A stretch of 64,000 nt of DNA, taken from positions 1-64,000 of the forward strand of contig JAURAI010000002.1 in NCBI GenBank assembly GCA_030829545.1. Reading direction: 5' to 3'. Position 1 is the stretch's first letter. The number at the start of each line of letters is the position of its first letter. Shown piece after piece: positions 27,167 through 35,418 of the stretch. A program made the translations under genes and the position numbers. The notes below the pieces were generated by a model. It had not been told where the DNA came from, searched no databases, and worked only from the letters and a program-made list of their open reading frames with translations. The stretch is from Candidatus Poseidonia sp. GTDB taxonomy: Archaea > Thermoplasmatota > Poseidoniia > Poseidoniales > Poseidoniaceae.

Positions 27167-28611
27167 ATCCAGTTCTCAATTACATCGACGGTCAATTCGT
27201 TGAAGCACAATCAGGGACAAAATTCGCAACCATCAACCCTGCAACAGGAACAATCATTGCCCAAGTAGCCCGTTCAAACGGAGATGATGTCGAAGCTGCA
27301 ACCCAAGCCGCTATCAAAGCGTCAAAGGCTTGGGCTGCGACGAGCCTTGAACAACGGGTGGCATGGTTGAATACCATCGCTGACGCTCTTGAGGCAAAAT
27401 CTGAAGCCATTGCCCACTTGGAATCATTGGATACTGGAAAGCCAATCTCACTCGCCCGCCGCGTGGATGCGAATCGCTCTGTCAGTAATTTCCGATTCTT
27501 TGCGAGCATGGGGGCCGACGACGAAGTTCCGATCTTTTCGGCTAACGGCGCTATCAATCACGTGCATCGAACACCCGTTGGCTGTGTTGGTCTCATCACA
27601 CCGTGGAACCTACCCTTGTATCTCCTCACGTGGAAAGTCGCACCTGCGCTGTTGATGGGCAATACCATCGTTGCAAAACCTTCAGAGTTAACACCCCTCA
27701 CCGCACACCTTCTCGCACAAACACTTGACGAACTTGAATTCCCAAAAGGTGTCTTCAACCTCGTTCATGGCTACGGTCCCGAAGTTGGCCAAGCGATTGT
27801 TGAGCACCCTTCCATCGGTGGAATATCGTTCACTGGAGGAACGTCCACCGGCAAGATCGTCGCCGCTACTGCAGCCCCCATGTTCAAAAAATTGTCATTG
27901 GAACTCGGTGGAAAAAACGCGACGATTCTTCTCGATGATGCGCCCCTCGAATCCATCATGGACGACGTCGTCCGTGCATCGTTCACCAATTCAGGCCAAG
28001 TGTGTTTGTGCGGTTCCCGTATCCTGGTTCACGAAAGCATCTATGAGAAATTCATTGATTCCTTTACTGCGAAAGTGAGTGCTTTGAACGTGGGTGACCC
28101 GATGGACGAAACCACGCAAATGGGTTCAGTCATCTCGATGGATCATCGTAACAAAGTCGAGGCCTACATCAAATTGGGTCTTGAAGAAGGGGGAAAAATC
28201 CTCACCGGCGGCACGAGCAGCGACGCACCAGTAGCCAACATGCCCGAAGACGGAGCATTCCTGCGTCCAACGGTTTTTGCAAACCTCTCAACGTCGTCTC
28301 GTACAGCGACCGAAGAAATTTTTGGACCTGTTGTCACCGTTCATTCCTTTGCCACCGATGAAGAGGCTATAGCCATGGCCAACGCCACTGATTATGGATT
28401 AGCCGGCTCTGTTTGGACTGCAGATATTGAACGCGGCCATGCATTCGCCAGAGAGATTGAAAGCGGCATCGTATGGGTGAATACATGGCTCAACCGAGAC
28501 CTTCGCACACCCTTTGGTGGCGTCAAACAATCCGGTGTTGGACGTGAAGGTGGAAGATGGTCAATGGACTTCTTTTCTGAATTAACCAACATATGTATTC
28601 GTCAACCTTGA
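27163..28611 (+). CDS. aldehyde dehydrogenase, 2-aminomuconate/2-hydroxymuconate semialdehyde type
   Basis: NAD-dependent oxidation of a semialdehyde to the acid. The 482-aa protein has the ALDH landmarks: PWN with Asn149, the NAD-binding segment FTGGTSTG, general base Glu247 in LELGGKN, and nucleophile Cys281 in NSGQVCLCGSR. ITPWNLPLYLLTWKVAPAL (145-163) and the end GREGGRWSMDFFSELTN resemble AmnC/NbaE/XylG-type muconate semialdehyde dehydrogenases. This subfamily call fits the AmnBA-like dioxygenase and RidA domain encoded 2-5 kb downstream. It starts at a TTG overlapping the asparaginase-like stop and is preceded by a strong ribosome-binding site. Other aliphatic aldehydes remain possible substrates. 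Confidence 0.9.
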   Translation: MNPVLNYIDGQFVEAQSGTKFATINPATGTIIAQVARSNGDDVEAATQAAIKASKAWAATSLEQRVAWLNTIADALEAKSEAIAHLESLDTGKPISLARRVDANRSVSNFRFFASMGADDEVPIFSANGAINHVHRTPVGCVGLITPWNLPLYLLTWKVAPALLMGNTIVAKPSELTPLTAHLLAQTLDELEFPKGVFNLVHGYGPEVGQAIVEHPSIGGISFTGGTSTGKIVAATAAPMFKKLSLELGGKNATILLDDAPLESIMDDVVRASFTNSGQVCLCGSRILVHESIYEKFIDSFTAKVSALNVGDPMDETTQMGSVISMDHRNKVEAYIKLGLEEGGKILTGGTSSDAPVANMPEDGAFLRPTVFANLSTSSRTATEEIFGPVVTVHSFATDEEAIAMANATDYGLAGSVWTADIERGHAFAREIESGIVWVNTWLNRDLRTPFGGVKQSGVGREGGRWSMDFFSELTNICIRQP

Positions 28612-28649
28612 GAACACATATTCAAAAGCCCTCAGATGATGCTTTGGGC

Positions 28650-29381
28650 ATGGACGAAGATGTGCTACCACTCTTCGTGCTCCCCATGGTACTCTTCCCG
28701 GGTGAAATCCAAGAATTACGAGTCTTTGAGCCCCGCTACCGTCAAATGCTGGACACCTGCATACTCGATGAACGGCCGTTTGGCCTGGTGCTCAACGATT
28801 CTTTCAGCCCTGCTAACGGGTGGGACGGGCCACGGCGACATGGTTGTGAAGCAGAGATTGTTCATCATGAAACCCGTGGAGTTCATCATTTTATCACCAT
28901 CACTGGAGGGCGACGCTTCTTCGTTGACGAAGTCATTGAACCGGCTTTGCCGCCTTTCAGTGACCCGAGTATGACCGAACTCTTGGGGGAAGAAGGCATG
29001 CTTCCGGACGTACACACCCTCATGGAACACGTTCCAGAAGACCACCCGAACCCATCACTCTACATCTCGGGCAAGGTTACCTATCTTCATGAAGAGGGCC
29101 TTCTCGATGAAGCTACACAAGATTACCTCAAAGACATCGTAAGGAAAGTCGTCGCTCGTGCAGGGGAGAACATGAGCATCAACGAAACAATGCTGTCGGA
29201 ATGGATCGAAACGATATGCGAAGAAAACGTGACTGATTCCGTTCAATCCATCTACAATATTGCCTCACTGTGCCTTGATGGACTTGAGGCACGTCAGCAA
29301 TTATTGGCCTCGTCAACGGTTGAAGAAATGATGAACGAATTCAATGAACACCTTCCTGTCTTCATTCGCGAATGGGAATAA
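28650..29381 (+). CDS. stand-alone LON substrate-binding (N-terminal) domain protein
   Basis: A 243-aa cytosolic protein matching the N-terminal domain of Lon without ATPase or protease parts: [28 protein letters not shown] is the classic LAN-domain start (residues about 5-33), followed by beta-rich sequence with GLVLND and ITGGRRFFV, then a helical C-terminal half. In bacteria and eukaryotes such proteins act as peptide or polypeptide binding adaptors, as in cereblon-like proteins. It is unrelated in sequence to LonB encoded at 9.3-11.4 kb. ATG 28650 was chosen just before the domain; an ATG at 28593 overlapping the ALDH gene by 19 bp is also in frame. Confidence 0.82.
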   Translation: MDEDVLPLFVLPMVLFPGEIQELRVFEPRYRQMLDTCILDERPFGLVLNDSFSPANGWDGPRRHGCEAEIVHHETRGVHHFITITGGRRFFVDEVIEPALPPFSDPSMTELLGEEGMLPDVHTLMEHVPEDHPNPSLYISGKVTYLHEEGLLDEATQDYLKDIVRKVVARAGENMSINETMLSEWIETICEENVTDSVQSIYNIASLCLDGLEARQQLLASSTVEEMMNEFNEHLPVFIREWE

Positions 29382-29424
29382 AGCCGGGGGAGCCTTTGAA
29401 AACACCGCTCCGCTTGGAACGGTC

Positions 29425-30246
29425 ATGTCGGTTCACGGCAATGCACGCAAGGTCACAACCCACACGCTTCAGGAAATGAAGCGAGCTGGTGAAAAAATCA
29501 CCATGCTCACCGCCTATGACTATTCCCTCGCACGTCTTGTTGACCAAGCGGGAATCGATGTCATTCTGGTCGGCGATTCAGCCTCCAATGTCATGGCAGG
29601 ACAGGCGACCACCGTTCCTATGACCCTCGAACACATGATCTATCACGCTCAATGTGTTGAACGGGCCGTTGACCGAGCATTGTTGGTCGTCGACATGCCC
29701 TTTGGAACATATCAGGGAAATTCCCGTCAAGCGCTTGATTCGGCGATTCGAATCATGAAAGAGGCCAGTGGTCACGCAGTGAAACTCGAGGGAGGCAGCG
29801 AAATTGTCGAATCCGTGGAGCGTATTCTCACTGCGGGCATACCTGTCATGGGCCACCTTGGTCTAACGCCTCAATCCATCTACAAATTCGGGACCTACTC
29901 CGTGCGGGCAAAAGACGACACGGAAGCGGATAAATTGATTGAAGATGCAAAATTGCTCGAAGCGGCTGGTTGTTTTGCCATCGTCCTTGAAAAAATTCCT
30001 CGTGAGTTAGCCAAGAGAGTAGCACAATCCATCAATATCCCAACCATTGGAATCGGCGCAGGACCCGACGTTGACGGTCAAGTTCTGGTGCTCCATGATT
30101 TACTGGGCATCACCATGGATTTTTCTCCCCGCTTTTTGCGACGCTATCTCAACCTCGCTGAGGAAATTGATGGTGCCTTGAAGTCCTATTGCGATGACGT
30201 CCGAAGCGGTGATTTCCCTAATGATGAGGAATCCTATACCTCGTGA
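29425..30246 (+). CDS. panB: 3-methyl-2-oxobutanoate hydroxymethyltransferase
   Basis: Transfers a hydroxymethyl group from methylene-tetrahydrofolate to 2-oxoisovalerate, giving ketopantoate for pantothenate and CoA. The 273-aa protein has [30 protein letters not shown] (metal and substrate site), [27 protein letters not shown] and [15 protein letters not shown], all family hallmarks. Archaea often make CoA by other routes with PoK/PPS, but PanB occurs in several. No panE or panC neighbour is present. The ATG at 29425 was chosen; an upstream ATG at 29344 lies inside the LON-domain gene. A folate-dependent enzyme fits with formate-tetrahydrofolate ligase at the end of the window. Confidence 0.95.
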   Translation: MSVHGNARKVTTHTLQEMKRAGEKITMLTAYDYSLARLVDQAGIDVILVGDSASNVMAGQATTVPMTLEHMIYHAQCVERAVDRALLVVDMPFGTYQGNSRQALDSAIRIMKEASGHAVKLEGGSEIVESVERILTAGIPVMGHLGLTPQSIYKFGTYSVRAKDDTEADKLIEDAKLLEAAGCFAIVLEKIPRELAKRVAQSINIPTIGIGAGPDVDGQVLVLHDLLGITMDFSPRFLRRYLNLAEEIDGALKSYCDDVRSGDFPNDEESYTS

Positions 30247-30251
30247 CCAAC

Positions 30252-30740
30252 CTACCAAAAGAACACGAGAAAAGCGCCGCCAAAGGCGCCCATGTTCACG
30301 CCGAGTGTATGCCACAGGGCTGAGCGAAAGGGTGGGAGATGAAATCGCCACCACGACGTGCTGATCGCCACCCAAACAATCGCAGCAATGTATCCACCAC
30401 AGACGAAACCTCCGACACCCATGAGCCAAACGACAATAAAAAATCCACCAAGTATGGCAACGCCAAGAGCATATTCAGTCCAACGGTTCATCGGTTGGTC
30501 GGTCAAAAAATAATGAAACAGAGGGGAGAGAAGAAGCATCACAAGAAGTGCTCCTTGAATTGGATTGGGCAAACCCCAAGGGAGCATGGATTGTATTTTC
30601 CACTGCCAAATTCCAGCGACAATCAAACCGAAAAGGGCTGGCGCAGTCACATTGATCCAGGTCTCTTCCCAGGTCGCCGAACGAACGATAGGAGGCACGA
30701 GTTCATCGACCACAGGGCCTGCATCGCTTGCTTCGCTCAC
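30252..30740 (-). CDS. hypothetical membrane protein (four helices)
   Basis: Not recognised. The 162-aa protein has a short acidic N-terminal region, then four hydrophobic helices (about 30-50, 60-82, 88-112 and 112-128) and a final hydrophobic stretch ending at the C-terminus (about 140-162) that may be a fifth. It is the only minus-strand gene inside the 22-35 kb region and is convergent with panB, five bases between stops. It is divergent from the dioxygenase gene, sharing a 98-bp spacer. Confidence 0.7.
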   Translation of the reverse strand: MSEASDAGPVVDELVPPIVRSATWEETWINVTAPALFGLIVAGIWQWKIQSMLPWGLPNPIQGALLVMLLLSPLFHYFLTDQPMNRWTEYALGVAILGGFFIVVWLMGVGGFVCGGYIAAIVWVAISTSWWRFHLPPFRSALWHTLGVNMGAFGGAFLVFFW

Positions 30741-30810
30741 GATGGACCCAAGTATTGGTGGTGTTTGAGACTTAGCCTTTGTAAGAGATGATGTGGAGTG
30801 TCCGATGATG

Positions 30811-30818
30811 ACTTAAAC
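30811..30818 (+). promoter_or_regulatory. candidate TATA box of the dioxygenase operon
   Basis: ACTTAAAC lies 21-28 bases before the ATG of the AmnB-like gene, the right spacing for a leaderless or near-leaderless archaeal transcript covering the two dioxygenase genes. The match to consensus is moderate. Confidence 0.4.
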
Positions 30819-30838
30819 CTCGGCGGGATGGCAGAAAC

Positions 30839-31741
30839 ATGGTGAAGGGAAAAATCGTTGCAGGTTGCATCGCCCCACATCCGCCACATTTGGTATATGC
30901 AGAAAACCCTCCTCAAAACGAGCCCGTCGCAGAAGGGGGATGGGAGCAACTCAGATGGGGATACGAACGCTTGCGAGCCTCACTCGCCGACATTGAATAC
31001 GATGCAATCGTCGTCCTCTCTCCACATTGGCAGACCTACATCGGCACCCATTTCCTCGGCCTCCCCCATTTTGAAGGCTTATCGGTCGACCCTATCTTCC
31101 CAAATTTATTCCGATATCACTACGACTTGAACATCGATGTTGAATTGGCCAAAGCCATTCATGACGAGGCAGCATCGGCTGGTTTGCCCGTGAAAATGAT
31201 GGAGAATCCAGACTTCCGCGTCGATTACGGTACCATTACGACCGGACACTTGTTCAACCCTGAATGGGACAAACCCATGGTGGTGCTTTCGAGTAACCGC
31301 TCCACCGCATATTATTCGGTTGAAGTCATGCAAGAAATCATGATTGAATTGGGTCGGGTCACTCGCCGAGCCATTGAGGCAAGTGGCAAGCGAGTGGTAG
31401 TTTTAGCGAGCAATTCTCTTTCCCATCGCCACTTCACGACCGAATCAGAAGTACCCGAGGATATGAGCAAAGAACACATCACCAGCCATGCCATGCATTT
31501 GTGGGACATGCGAATCATTGACTACATGCGAACCGGGCAAGCACAGCGAATCCTTGATGAAATGCCGGAATTCACTGAACAAGCCATCGCTGAAAGTGAT
31601 GGAGGAGGCCTTTCATGGCTTCTTTCCACCCTTGACGTCCCAGACTACCCTGCGATTCTCCACGGCTATGGAACCATCATTGGAACCGGCAATGCTGTTG
31701 TGGAATGGCCCTGCCACGCACACGAGGAGGCAGATGCATGA
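30839..31741 (+). CDS. class III extradiol dioxygenase, catalytic subunit (2-aminophenol 1,6-dioxygenase beta-like)
   Basis: A 300-aa LigB-fold ring-cleavage dioxygenase. The probable Fe(II) ligands are His14 (APHPPH), His63 (SPHW) and Glu252 (AESDGGG), with catalytic His196 (SLSHRH) and Tyr130 (VDYGT). Each of these is one residue beyond the positions I recall for Pseudomonas AmnB (13, 62, 251, 195, 129), a near co-linear match in a protein of the same length. AmnB opens 2-aminophenol to 2-aminomuconate 6-semialdehyde. Other LigB enzymes cleave protocatechuate, gallate or homoprotocatechuate, so the substrate needs proof. The ATGA overlap with the next gene couples the two subunits. Confidence 0.85.
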   Translation: MVKGKIVAGCIAPHPPHLVYAENPPQNEPVAEGGWEQLRWGYERLRASLADIEYDAIVVLSPHWQTYIGTHFLGLPHFEGLSVDPIFPNLFRYHYDLNIDVELAKAIHDEAASAGLPVKMMENPDFRVDYGTITTGHLFNPEWDKPMVVLSSNRSTAYYSVEVMQEIMIELGRVTRRAIEASGKRVVVLASNSLSHRHFTTESEVPEDMSKEHITSHAMHLWDMRIIDYMRTGQAQRILDEMPEFTEQAIAESDGGGLSWLLSTLDVPDYPAILHGYGTIIGTGNAVVEWPCHAHEEADA

Positions 31742-33156
31742 CCGAAGGGAGTGTTGTAGGTTCCTTCGTGGTTCCCGTCCATCCACACACCGTTCTTGCT
31801 CCTGACCAAAACGAGGGTTGGCAACGCTTGAGGGATGCGTTTGATACCGCAGCTCAAACCATCAAGGAATTGGATGCCGACCTCCTGGTCATCTACTCCA
31901 CCACCTGGCCGTCGATTATTGGGCACCAAATCCAATCCGACCCAAATCCAGAATGGGTGATGGTCGACCATGATTTTCACGATTTGGGTTCCATTGAATA
32001 CTCATTCAACATTGACCAAGATTTTGCTCATGCTTGGGATGATGCCAACCGGAAACGCGGACTCCAGAGTCGTTGCGTGAACTACAAGGGATTCCCTATC
32101 GACGTGGGCTCGGTTGTTGCCCTCACCCTCCTCAATCCCGACAATGCCATACCTGCCGTGATTGTTTCATCCAACATGTATGCAAATCGTAGCGAGACAA
32201 CGGTTCTTGCTAAATCCTGCCTCGATGTAATCAAGGCACAAGGTCGCCGTGCTGTAGCGATCACTGCGATGTCCCTTTCCAACCGTATGTTCACTGATTT
32301 TATCAAGCCAGAAGAGGATAAAATCCATTCACTGAAGGACGATGAGTGGAATCTGAAAATACTTGAATTCCTCAAACAAGGAAGGTTGGAGGATGTCGGC
32401 CAACTCTCCCGGACCATTCAACGACAGATTCGGGTGCAGAAGGTTGTGGCATTCAAACCCATGTGGTGGCTATCAGCAATGAACGGGAACAGAAACGATC
32501 TGACCGGTCAGGTGCTTGCGTACGAACCAATTCACGGCGCAGGTGGAGCCGTGGTTTCCATTGACCCGACACCATCTGGGGCTGGTGACAAAGAATACGA
32601 TGAGGACGATATTGAGTATTTCCACGGCGAACGGGGTGTGCTGGACACTGTTGATGAAATTGATGAAGGTGGAGAAGAAGCCCCTGCGGTCGAACAAGCG
32701 TCATCTGGTCCCGGACTTTGGGAGCCCACAGAGGCTGAAGGTTCTGTCAACACCGATGCTGCTCCCAAGCCCGTCGGCGCATATCCTCATGCACGCAAGG
32801 TTGGAAACATGCTCTTCCTTTCTGGCGTCGGCCCACGTCAACCGGGTACCAATGCCATTCCGGGAGGGCCAATTCACGATGAGAACGGTGAACCGTTGGA
32901 TTACGACATTGAAGCACAAACACATGCGGTGGTCAACAATGTCAAACGAATCGTAGAGGAGGCAGGTGCCTCAATGGACCAAGTCGTTGACGTGACAACA
33001 TTCCTTGTTGACATGAAGCGCGACTTCAAAGGATACAACGATGTTTGGGCACAAACATTGGGTAAGATCGGCCCCACTCGCACGACACTTGCCATTGATG
33101 CACTCCCAACCCCCATTGCCGTTGAAATGAAAGTGATTGTTCATTTGGGCGAATGA
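31738..33156 (+). CDS. dioxygenase alpha-like subunit fused to RidA (2-aminomuconate-deaminase-like) domain
   Basis: A 472-aa fusion. Residues 1-275 are a LigB-fold domain paralogous to the preceding subunit but without its iron site: the SPHW position reads TTWP (56-59) and no acidic ligand precedes the late WWLSAM segment, as in the non-catalytic AmnA subunit. Residues 276-343 are an acidic flexible linker. Residues 344-472 form a complete RidA/YjgF domain: GAYPHARKVGNMLFLSGVGPR-type start, VVNNVKRIVEEAGASMDQVV, and PTRTTL with Arg448. RidA proteins include the 2-aminomuconate deaminases AmnD and NbaF. The start at 31738 lies in an ATGA overlap. Inferred role: partner of the dioxygenase plus a downstream deaminase step in one chain. 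Confidence 0.85.
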   Translation: MTEGSVVGSFVVPVHPHTVLAPDQNEGWQRLRDAFDTAAQTIKELDADLLVIYSTTWPSIIGHQIQSDPNPEWVMVDHDFHDLGSIEYSFNIDQDFAHAWDDANRKRGLQSRCVNYKGFPIDVGSVVALTLLNPDNAIPAVIVSSNMYANRSETTVLAKSCLDVIKAQGRRAVAITAMSLSNRMFTDFIKPEEDKIHSLKDDEWNLKILEFLKQGRLEDVGQLSRTIQRQIRVQKVVAFKPMWWLSAMNGNRNDLTGQVLAYEPIHGAGGAVVSIDPTPSGAGDKEYDEDDIEYFHGERGVLDTVDEIDEGGEEAPAVEQASSGPGLWEPTEAEGSVNTDAAPKPVGAYPHARKVGNMLFLSGVGPRQPGTNAIPGGPIHDENGEPLDYDIEAQTHAVVNNVKRIVEEAGASMDQVVDVTTFLVDMKRDFKGYNDVWAQTLGKIGPTRTTLAIDALPTPIAVEMKVIVHLGE

Positions 33157-33184
33157 AATTTTCCGGATACCGGACAATTACATG

Positions 33185-33240
33185 GGATTTAATACAAATA
33201 ACTAATATCATCTTAAGGTATAACCGATTTAAGAACGAAT
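33185..33240 (+). promoter_or_regulatory. AT-rich promoter region of the permease gene
   Basis: The 110-bp spacer before the permease is markedly AT-rich compared with its surroundings. It holds TATA-like elements ATTTAATA (about 33187-33194) and GATTTAAG (about 33226-33233). The second is about 34-41 bases before the ATG at 33267 and could give a short leader. Which one is used is not determined. Confidence 0.4.
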
Positions 33241-33266
33241 TTTCTGCCGGATTTCGGGGATGCATC

Positions 33267-34928
33267 ATGGCAAAAAAAACTGTAGAAAAGATACTGAAGG
33301 GCGTTGCCACGGGCGATGTGAAAGTTGTTTCTGAAGAAATCAAAGGTACGCTCTCCCGAACAATAGGGCTCGCAACCCTGGTGATTCTTTCCTTGTCATC
33401 CATGCTGGGATCTGGCCTGTTCATTCTCCCTGCCTTCGCTCAAGAAGTCGCAGGAGACGGCATGTGGTTTGCATTCGCACTGGCTGCTTCTGTGGTCTTA
33501 ACGGGTGCTTTTTCAAAGTCAGAACTCGCCAGTGCTATGCCAGAGTCCGGTGGCGTTTACATCTACATGGAACGGACTTATGGTTCGCTCATGGGCACCA
33601 TCAGTGGACTGGGGCTATTCGCCTCGTTCATGCTCAAATCTGCCTTTGCACTGATTGGTTTTGCGGCCTATCTCGAAGTGGTGACGGCCGCCCTCGATGT
33701 AGAAGTCAACCCGATTACTATGGCGCTCGTCCTCCTCACCTTCATCGTCATCATCAACATCACTGGCGTCAAGAAAATCAAGAAGGTGCAAACGCCGATT
33801 GTAGGTACCGCCGTTCTTTTCCTCTTGGTACTGTGCATCATGGCTTTGTTGAGCGGTGATGCTGATTTATCCAAGCCCGTCACCAACGTAGACTACTTCA
33901 GCCCAGAAATGGGTACGGCCGCAGCACTCGTATTTGTCGCCTATTCTGGGGCTATCAAGGTCGGAGCTATTGGCGGAGAGGTCATGGACCCGGAGAAGAA
34001 CATTCCACGCGGCATGTTTGCTTCACTTTTGGTCGCCACGATTCTCTATGCCGGTGTGGCCTTTGTCATGGTCTCCGTCCTCCCAACTGGCTGGCACATG
34101 GAGGACCCCACCCACGCGATTGAGAATCCAATCTACGTATTTGCAGATGAAGTTGCAGGGAGCACCGTCGGTGTCATCGCTGCCCTGTTAGCCATCATCA
34201 CCATGGCATCAATGGCTCTTGCTGGCGTCTTATCTGCCTCTCGATTCTTATTTGCGATGGCAAGAGACAACCTCCTTCCTTCAAAACTTGAAGACCTGAA
34301 TCCAACATATGAAACGCCGCATTGGCCGATCATTATCACTGGAGTGATGATGGCGACTGCCATCTTGACCATCGACGTCCATGCCATTGCAGAACTCGCA
34401 TCGGGATTCAACATCATGGTCTTCGTTGCCATTAACGCATCTGTGGTTGTCATGCGTCACGCAGGACCCCACCATAGTTGGAACCCTCCCTACAAATCTC
34501 CTCTCTATCCACTGCCCCAAATTTATGGAGCAGGAACTGGAATTATCCTGCTCTGGCTCATCGGGATGAATGCACTCATCGGCGCAGCAGGTGCAATTGG
34601 TCTCGGAGTTTTTGTTTGGCTGGCATACGGTCGGCGACACGTCCTCGAAGAAGCCCGAGTTACACCCTTCGCCGCGTTCAAAGCGAGGTTCAGGAACCCA
34701 ACCCCCGAAGCCACCGAACGTTTCTACACGGCTTTCCGTGCCGCTGATGTGGGCCGGAAAAACCATTTGACCTTGAGTGAATTTAGGTCCGCTCTTGTCC
34801 AAGGTCTCGGCCTTGATTTGACCCCCATGGAAGTCAGGACATATTTCCACAACGCCGATGAGAACGGACATGGAGTTGTCGATATCGATGAATTCTTGAC
34901 CATCATGCAGAGCGATGAAGAAGAATAA
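33267..34928 (+). CDS. APC-superfamily amino-acid permease with C-terminal EF-hand
   Basis: A 553-aa protein. Residues about 28-430 are a twelve-helix amino acid-polyamine-organocation transporter with the family start LSSMLGSGLFILPAFAQEVAG, the FSKSELASAMPESGGVYIY segment of helix 2, and GVLSASRFLFAMARDNLLP with the typical loop 8-9. After a basic linker, residues about 480-553 form an EF-hand pair. The second loop (531-542) reads DENGHGVVDIDE, fitting the 12-residue Ca2+ loop (D1, N3, G6, V8, D9, E12). The first (494-505) is degenerate. I infer a calcium-responsive cytoplasmic module. The ATG at 33267 was preferred over one at 33153 that overlaps the dioxygenase stop and adds a non-conserved polar extension. 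Confidence 0.87.
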   Translation: MAKKTVEKILKGVATGDVKVVSEEIKGTLSRTIGLATLVILSLSSMLGSGLFILPAFAQEVAGDGMWFAFALAASVVLTGAFSKSELASAMPESGGVYIYMERTYGSLMGTISGLGLFASFMLKSAFALIGFAAYLEVVTAALDVEVNPITMALVLLTFIVIINITGVKKIKKVQTPIVGTAVLFLLVLCIMALLSGDADLSKPVTNVDYFSPEMGTAAALVFVAYSGAIKVGAIGGEVMDPEKNIPRGMFASLLVATILYAGVAFVMVSVLPTGWHMEDPTHAIENPIYVFADEVAGSTVGVIAALLAIITMASMALAGVLSASRFLFAMARDNLLPSKLEDLNPTYETPHWPIIITGVMMATAILTIDVHAIAELASGFNIMVFVAINASVVVMRHAGPHHSWNPPYKSPLYPLPQIYGAGTGIILLWLIGMNALIGAAGAIGLGVFVWLAYGRRHVLEEARVTPFAAFKARFRNPTPEATERFYTAFRAADVGRKNHLTLSEFRSALVQGLGLDLTPMEVRTYFHNADENGHGVVDIDEFLTIMQSDEEE

Positions 34929-34938
34929 TTCGAGCTGC

Positions 34939-35358
34939 TCAAGCAAGAATCAAGCGAAGGCTTTCCAAACTACGTAGCTCAGCAAAGTAAATCTGTTCGA
35001 TTGAATCGTACATTTCTTGGTCACCGACTTCATCCAGCAATTTGATGATTCCATCGTATACCTCTGCTGCCTTGGTTTCTGTTTCCAAAGAGCGCTCAAG
35101 CATGGTGGTGAAATCCGTGGCGTGGACGATTGCATGAGGATTGCGTTCTGTGACAGGGACACCGCCCAACTTCACGATAGCACGACGAACAACATCGGCA
35201 TGGGCAAGTGATTCACTCGCTTCTTCAGTGAACATTGGGTCAAGTTGCAAACGATGAATTCCTTGGATGTTAGCGGCGTAGTGCGCATACATATTCATGG
35301 CTCTAAGTTCCCAACCCAATGCTTCATTCAGGCGTTCAATCAGTACATCCTTGCTCAT
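34939..35358 (-). CDS. ferritin-like (bacterioferritin-type) protein
   Basis: A 139-aa four-helix-bundle protein. Helix 1 has NEALGWELRAMNMYAHYA with Glu17, helix 2 has EEASESLAHADVV with His53, helix 3 has LETETKAAEVYDGI and helix 4 EQIYFAELRSLESL. The pattern is that of bacterioferritin and Dps-like proteins. However, the canonical E-x2-H in helix 2 reads S-x2-H (50-53) and that in helix 4 reads E-x2-S (127-130), so the diiron centre may be incomplete or rearranged. Possible roles are iron storage or oxidative-stress protection. ATG 35358 gives the standard start; an in-frame start at 35418 is less likely. Convergent with the permease. Confidence 0.8.
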   Translation of the reverse strand: MSKDVLIERLNEALGWELRAMNMYAHYAANIQGIHRLQLDPMFTEEASESLAHADVVRRAIVKLGGVPVTERNPHAIVHATDFTTMLERSLETETKAAEVYDGIIKLLDEVGDQEMYDSIEQIYFAELRSLESLRLILA

Positions 35359-35418
35359 GCTATCAAGGATGCCAAAACGCCCACAGATATGAACCTCGGG
35401 ATTGAATCCTACCACCAA

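Noticed and set aside
30839-31741. Reading the dioxygenase as 3-hydroxyanthranilate 3,4-dioxygenase (HaaO)
   Set aside because: That enzyme is a cupin with a different fold. The LigB-type ligands His14, His63 and Glu252 place this protein in the class III extradiol family, although 3-hydroxyanthranilate as a substrate cannot be excluded.
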